This document shows, piece after piece, positions 6,881 to 12,843 of a stretch of 13,367 bases of DNA. The stretch comes from Gammaproteobacteria bacterium (GTDB lineage Bacteria > Pseudomonadota > Gammaproteobacteria > Steroidobacterales > SZUA-146). The DNA is taken from the NCBI GenBank assembly GCA_013002925.1, contig JABDLQ010000341.1:1-13367 (forward strand), in the 5' to 3' direction. Under the pieces are notes generated by a model. It was not told the origin of the DNA and searched no databases. It saw only the letters and a program-made list of their open reading frames with translations. The number at the start of each line of letters is the position of its first letter. The first letter of the stretch is position 1. The translations under genes were made by a program, and so were the position numbers.

Positions 6881-8659
6881 TTACTCAGCGCGGGCATGGC
6901 GAACGATTAGCTGCATGGCGGCGCCCCCGCGATAACTGTCAGGCTGCAGCTCATAGACACAACGAATGGCACTACCGTTAGAGAACGGCAAAGTGTCACC
7001 TGCCGCGTCCAGAGCGCTAAACCAGATGCCGCGAACTTTGTGTTGGCCTGCACGCAGATTCAGTGACAGATGTACCGGATCCGCACCGACGGCGCGTACT
7101 TGCAAAACCTCGAACATGCCATCGAATAAAGGCTTTTCAAACCCGCGACCATACGGACTGAGCTGCTGCAGTTCCTGCCAGGTTGTGAGCGTCAGCTCAT
7201 CGGCGGCCAACTCCCCATCACTGTATAAAACCGGCCCAAGCAATGTGTCCCCCAGTTGGTCGGCTACTGCAGCGTCCAGTGCCGCCTGAAACTGCGCGAG
7301 CTGCGCGACGGGGACACTGACCCCGGCGGCCGCGCGATGCCCGCCAAATCGATGCAGCAAGCGTGGGTGGCGCTTATGCACCTCTCGCAGTGCCTGTCCA
7401 ACATCTACTGCTGCCACCGATCGCAATGAACCGCTGATCAGCCCTGCTTCGCTACCCGGGCTCATCACACAGGTCACCCGGCCAAAAGAATCCAGCAGTC
7501 GCGATGCCACGATGCCCTGTACTCCGGCATGATACGTGTCATCGTAGACAACAATGGTTTGCTGCGCCGGCGTCAACGTTGCGGCAACCTGTTCCCGTGC
7601 TGACTGGACCATGCTTTTTTCCATTGCCCTGCGCTGGCGATTGTTGTCATCCAGTTCGAGCAGCAATTGGCGGGCTACATTCTGTTCCGTCGCCGCGAGA
7701 AAATGCCAGGCCGCAAAAGGATCTTCCATACGCCCACGGGCGTTGATCCGCGGTCCGATCTGGAACCCCAGATCGTCGATACTGAACGGCACTTGAGGCG
7801 GTCGCTCCAGTAAATTGGCAAGCGCTTGCCAGCACGGTCGTTCCAGACGATTCATGATGGCCAGCCCGGCCATTACCAGCGCCCGATTGTTACTGCTGAA
7901 CAAACTCACCGCGTCCGCCACTGTGCCGAGGCTGACCAGATCAAGGTGGCGCGTCAGCTTCGGCGCACTGGCATCGATCACGCCCGCCTCGATCAACGCG
8001 GCACGTACCATGCACATCAGCAGCCAGGCAACCGTACAGCCGGCAATGGCCGTATCCGGATACCGCGATTCCGGGTGTGCGGGGCTCACCGTTGCCAGGG
8101 CCGAAGCTGGCGGGCCTGCAGCAGGAAAACCATGATGGTCAGTGACAATGACATCGATCCCAGCGGCCTTGAGCACGGCGATCCTGGCCTCATCGGAGCT
8201 GCCACAGTCTGCGGTGATGACCACGGCCGGCGCCACGGCCAGTACCCTCTTGCAGACCGGCTCACTCAAGCCATAGCCTTCAGTCAGGCGATGCCCGATA
8301 AAGCCTGTGACCTGTGCATCAGGCACGCCGAAGTCCTGCACCAGCGTCTCCCGAATCAGGGTGTGCGAGGTGATTCCGTCCACGTCATAATCGGTGACCA
8401 CTCCGATTTTCTCGCCACCTTTTATCGCTTCGACCAGCCGATTTCTTGCCGTGTTCATATCAGACAACAGCAACGGGTCGTCCAGATAGCTCAATGAAGG
8501 CTTCAGAAACGGGGCGAAACTGCCGTCGATATTCTGCACCCGCCCGGCGATGATCCGCGCGACCAGGTCACTCAGCCCGGCAGAGCGTGCAGCAGCCAGG
8601 GTCTGCTGACACAGACTGCGCCCGGTGATCTCTGGGGGCTGTTGTGGTTGTGATTGCAC
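6881..8659 (-). CDS. recJ: RecJ-family single-strand-DNA-specific 5'-3' exonuclease (divergent)
   Basis: The 592-residue protein has the DHH phosphoesterase motifs in order: DYDVDG (90-95), TADCG (149-153), TDHHG (173-177) and LGTVAD (244-249). These are followed by the RecJ core PRINARGRMED (303-313) and the DHHA1 motif RFGGHRAAAG (437-446). These supply the Mn/Mg ligands and the substrate-binding GGH of RecJ nucleases, which act in RecF-pathway recombination and mismatch repair. Length is close to E. coli RecJ (577). Motif I has Val where RecJ usually has Ala, and ADCGSSDE and GSLRS also differ from the usual forms, so it could be a RecJ paralogue. The position next to prfB-lysS matches the E. 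coli recJ-prfB-lysS order and favours the true gene. The start is a GTG with AGGA about 10 nt upstream. Confidence 0.88.
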   Translation of the reverse strand: MQSQPQQPPEITGRSLCQQTLAAARSAGLSDLVARIIAGRVQNIDGSFAPFLKPSLSYLDDPLLLSDMNTARNRLVEAIKGGEKIGVVTDYDVDGITSHTLIRETLVQDFGVPDAQVTGFIGHRLTEGYGLSEPVCKRVLAVAPAVVITADCGSSDEARIAVLKAAGIDVIVTDHHGFPAAGPPASALATVSPAHPESRYPDTAIAGCTVAWLLMCMVRAALIEAGVIDASAPKLTRHLDLVSLGTVADAVSLFSSNNRALVMAGLAIMNRLERPCWQALANLLERPPQVPFSIDDLGFQIGPRINARGRMEDPFAAWHFLAATEQNVARQLLLELDDNNRQRRAMEKSMVQSAREQVAATLTPAQQTIVVYDDTYHAGVQGIVASRLLDSFGRVTCVMSPGSEAGLISGSLRSVAAVDVGQALREVHKRHPRLLHRFGGHRAAAGVSVPVAQLAQFQAALDAAVADQLGDTLLGPVLYSDGELAADELTLTTWQELQQLSPYGRGFEKPLFDGMFEVLQVRAVGADPVHLSLNLRAGQHKVRGIWFSALDAAGDTLPFSNGSAIRCVYELQPDSYRGGAAMQLIVRHARAE

Positions 8660-8681
8660 GGGTAGCGTTTCCTGATGCCGC

Positions 8682-8694
8682 GGGCAAATTGCCC
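8682..8694. other. 13-nt inverted repeat between recJ and the Mth938-domain gene
   Basis: GGGCAAATTGCCC is a perfect 6-bp inverted repeat around one central base. It lies 23 nt upstream of the recJ start, in a 206-nt divergent intergenic region (8660-8865). TATAAA at 8698-8703 (plus) and TATACC just beside it (minus) could be -10 elements. It could therefore be an operator or an RNA hairpin in the recJ leader. No known binding-site consensus is recognised. Confidence 0.35.
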
Positions 8695-8865
8695 CGGTAT
8701 AAAGGCAACAATTTACGGTAAACTACGGACTTTGGTAAGTGGTGCAACCATTTATGACCCATGGCGGGTGAGGTGCGGGCAACAATGGCTAAGGTCCGGG
8801 ACCGTACTGGCGATGGCACAGATGTGAATGGGGTACTGCTTGCATCATCTAAAGAGCAAACAATA

Positions 8866-9246
8866 ATGCAGTTTTTAAAAGACAACACGGCAGGCGTAAA
8901 TCTGGTGACCGGACTGGATCGTGATGCCGTTCGCATCAACGATGAGGTCTATGCTCACAGCTTGCTCCTGTGTGCCGACAGGATCATTGCCTGGCCCGTG
9001 ACTGACGTCCAGGCACTCACCGACACTGACTGGCCGCCATTAATTGCCACAGAACCGGAGATCGTGATTTTAGGCACCGGTCACTCTCTGGTGTTTCCCG
9101 AGCCCCACCAGATGCGGCCGGCACTCGAAAACTCGGTAGGTATCGAGGTCATGGACACACGTGCCGCGTGTCGCACCTACAACCTGCTGGTTCACGAAGG
9201 CCGTCGCGTCACTGCCGCCCTGATTTTTAATCAAGTAACACTTTAA
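8866..9246 (+). CDS. Mth938-like domain protein (DUF498, NDUFAF3 family)
   Basis: This is a single-domain protein of 126 residues. The family pattern is clear: NLVTGLDRDAVRINDEVYAH near the N-terminus, then PEIVILGTGHSLVFP, then GIEVMDTRAACRTYNLLVHE. The human member NDUFAF3 assists assembly of respiratory complex I; the role of bacterial members is not established, so I give only the domain. No signal peptide or membrane segment is seen, so it is probably cytoplasmic. I start it at the ATG at 8866 because family proteins begin close to this point. In-frame starts at 8761 and 8785 would add an unconserved tail, although 8785 has a GAGGT about 10 nt upstream. The gene is divergent from recJ and convergent with nlpD (14-nt gap), where rpoS is found in E. 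coli. Confidence 0.88.
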   Translation: MQFLKDNTAGVNLVTGLDRDAVRINDEVYAHSLLLCADRIIAWPVTDVQALTDTDWPPLIATEPEIVILGTGHSLVFPEPHQMRPALENSVGIEVMDTRAACRTYNLLVHEGRRVTAALIFNQVTL

Positions 9247-9272
9247 ATAATAATTTTTAGTTATTGTTTTTT
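9246..9272. terminator. AT-rich hairpin, possible terminator between the Mth938-domain gene and nlpD
   Basis: AATAATAA (9246-9253) can pair with TTATTGTT (9261-9268), one pair being G-U, around a 7-nt loop. It runs into TTTTTT (9267-9272) on the plus strand. The stem is weak because it is almost all A-T, but it spans the convergent stop codons, where a terminator is expected. Confidence 0.3.
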
Positions 9273-9923
9273 AAGGTACTTTAATGGGTCTACCGGTTTT
9301 CCGTTTTTGCGGATCTCAAAATGCAGCATCGCCGTCTGGCCAGGGCCAAGACCCATTTGTGCGATGCGCTGCCCCCCTTTGACCTGCTCACCCTCACTGA
9401 CTAACAATCTCTGATTGAAGCCATAGGCACTCAGATACGTGTCGTTGTGCTTGATGATCAGCAGGTTTCCATACCCTTTCAGTCCATTGCCGCTATAGAC
9501 CACTTTACCTTCAGAAGCAGCAAAGACAGGATCTCCTACCTGGCTGGAGATGTTGATGCCATCGCCGACACCAGCGAAGTTGCGGTTGGGCACCAACGCG
9601 CCGTTCGCGGGCCAGAACCACACTGATGGAGAAGGTACCACCGGCGCCCGCCCGGCAGCAGCGGTGGATGGCGACGTGCGCCTGGAGTTCCAGCCGGGGG
9701 GTGGCGTCACACGGAGTTTTTGGCCGGGATAAATCTGATCTGGATTGGCAAGACCGTTCCAAACGGTCAGATCGCGAGTACGGACCTCGTAACGCAGCGC
9801 GATTGCTACCAGCGTTTCACCGCGTTGCACGACATGGGTATTGTTATCCCAGCGTAACGGGTTGCTGATGCAGGCATTAACGCCTAACACCAGCAGTATG
9901 AGAAGTGAGCGGGCTGCACGCAT
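9261..9923 (-). CDS. nlpD: LysM/LytM-domain lipoprotein NlpD (amidase activator type)
   Basis: The 220-residue protein starts at the ATG at 9923, which opens a lipoprotein signal peptide MRAARSLLILLVLGVNAC with Cys18 as lipidation site. A GTG at 9950 would lengthen the N-terminus to no purpose. A LysM peptidoglycan-binding domain follows (about 28-72, HVVQRGETL to YPGQKLRV), then a linker, then a C-terminal LytM/M23 domain (GKVVYSGNGLKGYGNLLIIK onward). The M23 metal ligands are lost: no HxxxD in the first motif, YGFN where active enzymes have YAH, and MLHFE in place of HLHFE. This matches NlpD and EnvC-like activators of division amidases such as AmiC, acting in the periplasm from the outer membrane. 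It follows yqaA by 36 nt. No rpoS follows. Confidence 0.93.
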   Translation of the reverse strand: MRAARSLLILLVLGVNACISNPLRWDNNTHVVQRGETLVAIALRYEVRTRDLTVWNGLANPDQIYPGQKLRVTPPPGWNSRRTSPSTAAAGRAPVVPSPSVWFWPANGALVPNRNFAGVGDGINISSQVGDPVFAASEGKVVYSGNGLKGYGNLLIIKHNDTYLSAYGFNQRLLVSEGEQVKGGQRIAQMGLGPGQTAMLHFEIRKNGKPVDPLKYLKKQ

Positions 9924-9959
9924 ATCAATCCCAACCGGAAAACGGCGCACCGTCCGATT

Positions 9960-10541
9960 CTACATTTTGAGATAAACCACCAACAATACGACCACCACTA
10001 TGGTCACAAGTGCCAGCCGGTCGACGTTACGACGAATAGCAGCCTCAAACGGCGCTCCGCCCCAGCGGACCGCTCCGGCTACCATCAGATAGCGCGCTCC
10101 CCGACCGACGACTGACGCAAATACGAATACCGGCAACACCATCATGGCTGCACCCGCAGCGATGGTAAACACCTTGTATGGTATCGGTGAAAACCCGGCA
10201 ATAAAAATTGCCCAGAAGCCATACGTGGCAAACCACTCGCCGGCTCGCTCCATCTCGTCCCAATAGCCCCACTCTCGCAGATAGGGTGCAACCTGATCAA
10301 TCGCAAAGTAACCGATAAAATACCCCAGGACCCCTCCCAGCACACTGGCCACGGTAGTAATAAAGGCTAATCGCATCCATTTTTCAGGGCTCGCCAATGT
10401 CATCGGGGCAAGCATTACGTCCGGCGGAATCGGGAAAAACGACGATTCAGAAAAACTCACAGCGCTTAGATACCATGGGGCATGCGGGTGTCGTGACCAC
10501 TGCAGTACGCGATCGTACAACCAACCAAACGGCGACATCAT
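9960..10541 (-). CDS. YqaA-family (DedA/VTT-like) inner-membrane protein
   Basis: This 193-residue membrane protein has the DedA/VTT features SFSESSFFPIPPDVMLAPM near residues 29-47 and GFSPIPYKVFTIAAGAAM around 115-132. Hydrophobic segments lie at about 57-78, 108-143 and 172-191. The paired S/FxPIP motifs are the re-entrant hairpin regions of this family, which includes lipid scramblase/flippase-like transporters. The substrate of YqaA members is not established. It starts ATGATG and overlaps the pcm stop in an ATGA, so it is translationally coupled to pcm. Its insertion between pcm and nlpD differs from the E. coli surE-pcm-nlpD order. Confidence 0.9.
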   Translation of the reverse strand: MMSPFGWLYDRVLQWSRHPHAPWYLSAVSFSESSFFPIPPDVMLAPMTLASPEKWMRLAFITTVASVLGGVLGYFIGYFAIDQVAPYLREWGYWDEMERAGEWFATYGFWAIFIAGFSPIPYKVFTIAAGAAMMVLPVFVFASVVGRGARYLMVAGAVRWGGAPFEAAIRRNVDRLALVTIVVVVLLVVYLKM

Positions 10542-11170
10542 CGCAACCCCTCCAGCAATGGCACAAAACTGACAGGCTCAATTGTTTTGCGCTCAAAGGA
10601 GTTTCCTTTACGGGTGACTACCAGCAGTTGCTGCCGACCACCGGGGCCGACCGGAATGACCAGCCTGCCTTTGTCCGCCAGTTGACTCAGCAAGGCTTCC
10701 GGAATCTCCTGCGGTGCCGCAGTCACCAGGATACCGTCGAATGGTTGAAACCGCGGCAACCCTTCGCAGCCGTCGGTATGACTGAATCGCACATTGCGAA
10801 TCTGCAGTGACCGCAACAACGCCCTGGCCCGCTCCGCCAGCGGCTCAATCCGTTCTACGGTATAAATCGATGTCACCAGCGGCGCCAGCACTGCCGATTG
10901 ATAGCCACAACCCGTTCCGACCTCGAGGACTTTGCCCAGCGGCCCATCGGCGAGCAGGACTTCGGTCATCCGAGCCACAACGTATGGCTGAGAAATCGTT
11001 TGGCCGTGGCCGATCGGTAATGCTGTGTCCTCATAAGCCCGGCTGCTAAGCGCTTCATCCACAAACAGATGTCGCGGCACGTTGCGTATGCGATCGAGCA
11101 CCGCGAGATTACTGATGCCCTGCTCCTGCAGACGCCTGACCAGTCGCTCACGGGTCCGCGCCGACGTCAT
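10538..11170 (-). CDS. pcm: Protein-L-isoaspartate O-methyltransferase
   Basis: PCMT uses S-adenosylmethionine to methylate L-isoaspartyl residues, starting repair of aged proteins in the cytoplasm. The SAM-binding motif VLEVGTGCGYQSAVLA is in the first half. It is preceded by LPIGHGQTISQPYVVARM and followed by DGILVTAAP and GRLVIPVG, all family hallmarks. The start at 11170 gives 210 residues (E. coli has 208) and has GAGGA 6 nt upstream. An alternative ATG at 11197 overlaps the surE stop as ATGA but has only a poor ribosome binding site and adds nine residues. The gene sits between surE and yqaA and overlaps the latter by 4 nt. Confidence 0.95.
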   Translation of the reverse strand: MTSARTRERLVRRLQEQGISNLAVLDRIRNVPRHLFVDEALSSRAYEDTALPIGHGQTISQPYVVARMTEVLLADGPLGKVLEVGTGCGYQSAVLAPLVTSIYTVERIEPLAERARALLRSLQIRNVRFSHTDGCEGLPRFQPFDGILVTAAPQEIPEALLSQLADKGRLVIPVGPGGRQQLLVVTRKGNSFERKTIEPVSFVPLLEGLR

Positions 11171-11193
11171 GCCTATTCCTCTGCGGGAGTCGT

Positions 11194-11946
11194 TCATTCG
11201 CTGAATAATTCCGTGCCCAGCCAGTCGGCCAGCGGGGCAACAAAATCATGCTGGGTCAGATCCACTTTAATCGGCGTTACGCTGACCCGGCCTTCACGAA
11301 TCGCATGAAAATCAGTACCCGGACCAGAATCCTGCTCAGCACCTGCCGGCCCAATCCAGTAAACCGGCTGATCGCGTGGATCCAGCGCGGCGATAACCGC
11401 TTCCGCTTTGTGGCGATTACCCAGACGTGTAGATTCAATTCCCCGCAACTCATCAAATGGTATATCCGGGACATTCACATTGAGGATCGTGTCCGGGGGC
11501 AGTGGCCGATTGCGCAATTTCTCCACCAGCTGCAGCGCGACCCGGCCGGCCGTCTCATAATGGGTATCTCCGACCAGCGAAAACGCAATGGCGGGTAGTC
11601 CCAGATCGCGGCCTTCCATCGCCGCTGCTACCGTGCCCGAATACAGCACGTCATCACCCAGGTTTGCGCCGTGATTGATCCCCGATAACACCATGTCGGC
11701 CTCAAAATCCAGAAGCCCTGTGATGGCCAGGTGGACACAATCAGTCGGCGTCCCGTTGACGCTGTAAAACCCGCGTTCATCGCGACGCACACGTAATGGC
11801 GACGTCAGTGTCAGTGAATTGCTGGCACCGCTGCGATTACGATCCGGAGCCACCACCGTCACGTCAAACGACTGCCGGATATGGTCTACAAGACACGCCA
11901 ATCCCCTGGCGTGATAACCATCATCATTGCTGATTAAAATATTCAC
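11194..11946 (-). CDS. surE: 5'/3'-nucleotidase SurE
   Basis: This 250-residue cytoplasmic phosphatase releases phosphate from nucleoside 5'- and 3'-monophosphates and short polyphosphate. The metal ligands typical of the family are visible: Asp8 and Asp9 in ILISNDDGY, Ser39 in RNRSGASNS, and Asn91 in SGINHGANLGDDVLYSGTVA. The start is a GTG, with GGAT about 8 nt upstream as a modest ribosome binding site. It leads the surE-pcm-yqaA-nlpD run. In E. coli truD lies immediately upstream; here a plus-strand Smr gene and a 378-nt intergenic region intervene, so surE probably has its own promoter. Confidence 0.97.
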   Translation of the reverse strand: MNILISNDDGYHARGLACLVDHIRQSFDVTVVAPDRNRSGASNSLTLTSPLRVRRDERGFYSVNGTPTDCVHLAITGLLDFEADMVLSGINHGANLGDDVLYSGTVAAAMEGRDLGLPAIAFSLVGDTHYETAGRVALQLVEKLRNRPLPPDTILNVNVPDIPFDELRGIESTRLGNRHKAEAVIAALDPRDQPVYWIGPAGAEQDSGPGTDFHAIREGRVSVTPIKVDLTQHDFVAPLADWLGTELFSE

Positions 11947-11988
11947 AAAGGTTTATCCAATTAATACATATTCATTCAAAACAGCGCA

Positions 11989-12017
11989 CCAGGGCCGGGG
12001 CAACGTTGCTGCCCTGG
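11989..12017. repeat. Nested inverted repeat upstream of surE
   Basis: CCAGGGC (11989-11995) pairs perfectly with GCCCTGG (12011-12017), and the loop contains the 10-nt palindrome GCAACGTTGC (12000-12009). On the minus strand the structure lies about 45 nt ahead of the surE start and is followed by TGCGCTGTTTT. It could be a terminator or attenuator-like element, though the T-run is short. Confidence 0.45.
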
Positions 12018-12142
12018 CCTCAAAAGTTCGGCCTGTTATCCGGGTCGGACTGTGCGCGCCCGGCCAATGGTGACCTGACTGTCGCGAGCACGACACTGTG
12101 CCGGGTTGCGTCGACCCTGCTACACCGATCCGGGTGACAGGC

Positions 12143-12283
12143 ACAGAATACGCATCAAAGCGGGGTATTCTGTAAACTCCGCAAGAAGGCGGATTGCCCC
12201 GACGGGACACTAGTCGCTTATCCGGATGCGGAAATTGACTATACTGGCAACAGACCGGGTGTGCCGGATCAAATACAGAATAC
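12143..12283. repeat. Three copies of ACAGAATAC (two direct, one inverted)
   Basis: ACAGAATAC occurs at 12143-12151 and 12275-12283, and its exact reverse complement GTATTCTGT at 12165-12173. The first and inverted copies form a 9-bp inverted repeat with a 13-nt spacer. The third copy lies 42 nt before the Smr gene ATG. The arrangement resembles operator sites for a dimeric regulator, but I recognise no known consensus. Confidence 0.45.
12218..12245 (+). promoter_or_regulatory. Possible promoter of the Smr-domain gene
   Basis: TATACT (12240-12245) is a good -10 element, with TTATCC (12218-12223) 16 nt upstream as a weak -35. The predicted leader would be about 73 nt and would contain the third ACAGAATAC copy. 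The inverted pair lies upstream of this promoter. Confidence 0.35.
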
Positions 12284-12324
12284 TCATAGGCTGGTAATTA
12301 TATCGACATTGGCAGGGTTTGGTA

Positions 12325-12843
12325 ATGGACAGCGACGACGAAAACAACTTGTTTCGCCAGGCGATGGCAGATGCCAAGCCCCTCAAAACCGATCGTATTT
12401 ACAATGCCGCTCACAAACCGGCGCCCACCGCCCGTTTTACCCGTCAGGACCAGCAGGCGGTCCTGGCCGAAAGCCTTCAATGCGATACGGCACAGCTTGC
12501 CAATACCGACGAGATGCAATTTTGCCGGGCGGGCCTCAAATCACCCTTTTTCAAAAAACTGAAACGCGGCGTTTACACAGTCGAAGAAGAACTCGACCTG
12601 CACGGTTTGACCGTGGTGGAAGCACGGGGCGCAATCAAGGAGTTTCTCAGGGAGGCCAAATACTACCGATGGAGTTGCGTCCGGATTATCCACGGCAAAG
12701 GCAAACGCTCCTGGCAGGGCATGCCGGTACTGCGACCTCAGGTTAGCCGCTGGCTACGGCTTTGCGACCAGGTACTGGCGTTTTGTTCGGCGTTGCCGCG
12801 TGATGGCGGGAGCGGCGCCGTCTACGTATTGCTCTCTAACTGA
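12325..12843 (+). CDS. Smr-domain protein, SmrA (YdaL)-like putative endonuclease
   Basis: The 172-residue protein has a C-terminal Smr domain (about 88-172). It carries the canonical LDLHGLT (90-96), then IIHGKGK (121-127), then LPRDGGSGAVYVLL at the end. The N-terminus MDSDDENNLFRQAMADAKPL resembles that of E. coli SmrA/YdaL, as does the GGSGA ending. Smr domains are nucleases; E. coli SmrA is reported as a DNA endonuclease, while SmrB cleaves mRNA at collided ribosomes. I infer nuclease activity only. The ATG at 12325 has AGGG about 9 nt upstream. The last 22 nt overlap the 3' end of truD on the opposite strand. Its position splits the truD-surE pair that is adjacent in E. coli. Confidence 0.9.
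   Translation: MDSDDENNLFRQAMADAKPLKTDRIYNAAHKPAPTARFTRQDQQAVLAESLQCDTAQLANTDEMQFCRAGLKSPFFKKLKRGVYTVEEELDLHGLTVVEARGAIKEFLREAKYYRWSCVRIIHGKGKRSWQGMPVLRPQVSRWLRLCDQVLAFCSALPRDGGSGAVYVLLSN

Larger units (their letters stand above)
11947..12324. other. 378-nt intergenic region between divergent surE and the Smr-domain gene, rich in inverted repeats
   Basis: I find no credible gene here. The one reading frame spanning part of it (11953-12210, minus) has an arginine/proline/serine-rich composition with no recognisable motif. The region contains several short hairpins: TGTCG/CGACA at 12080-12095, TCCGC/GCGGA at 12178-12193, and CCCGACGGG at 12198-12206. It also holds the larger structures listed separately. 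An AT-rich stretch at 11947-11985 precedes surE. It may hold promoters for both genes and possibly a structured leader or small RNA. Confidence 0.5.

Noticed and set aside
6852..6888. CTGAG/CTCAG inverted repeat around the OmpA-like and recJ stops as a terminator
   Set aside because: The loop is 27 nt, the stem is only 5 bp and no T-run follows directly.
7826..8497. 223-codon plus-strand frame opposite recJ
   Set aside because: It is a shadow of recJ, rich in His, Arg and Gln, with no motif.
9261..9923. NlpD as an active M23 endopeptidase
   Set aside because: The zinc-ligand positions of the first motif and the YxH motif are not kept, so an amidase-activator role is more likely.
12060..12200. 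tRNA or 6S RNA gene in the surE/Smr gap
   Set aside because: No TΨC-like GGTTCGAATCC element or cloverleaf could be drawn, and no 6S RNA-like central bulge was recognised.
11953..12210. 85-codon minus-strand frame in the surE upstream region
   Set aside because: The composition is atypical, no family motif is seen, and the stretch is dominated by inverted repeats. It is better read as non-coding.
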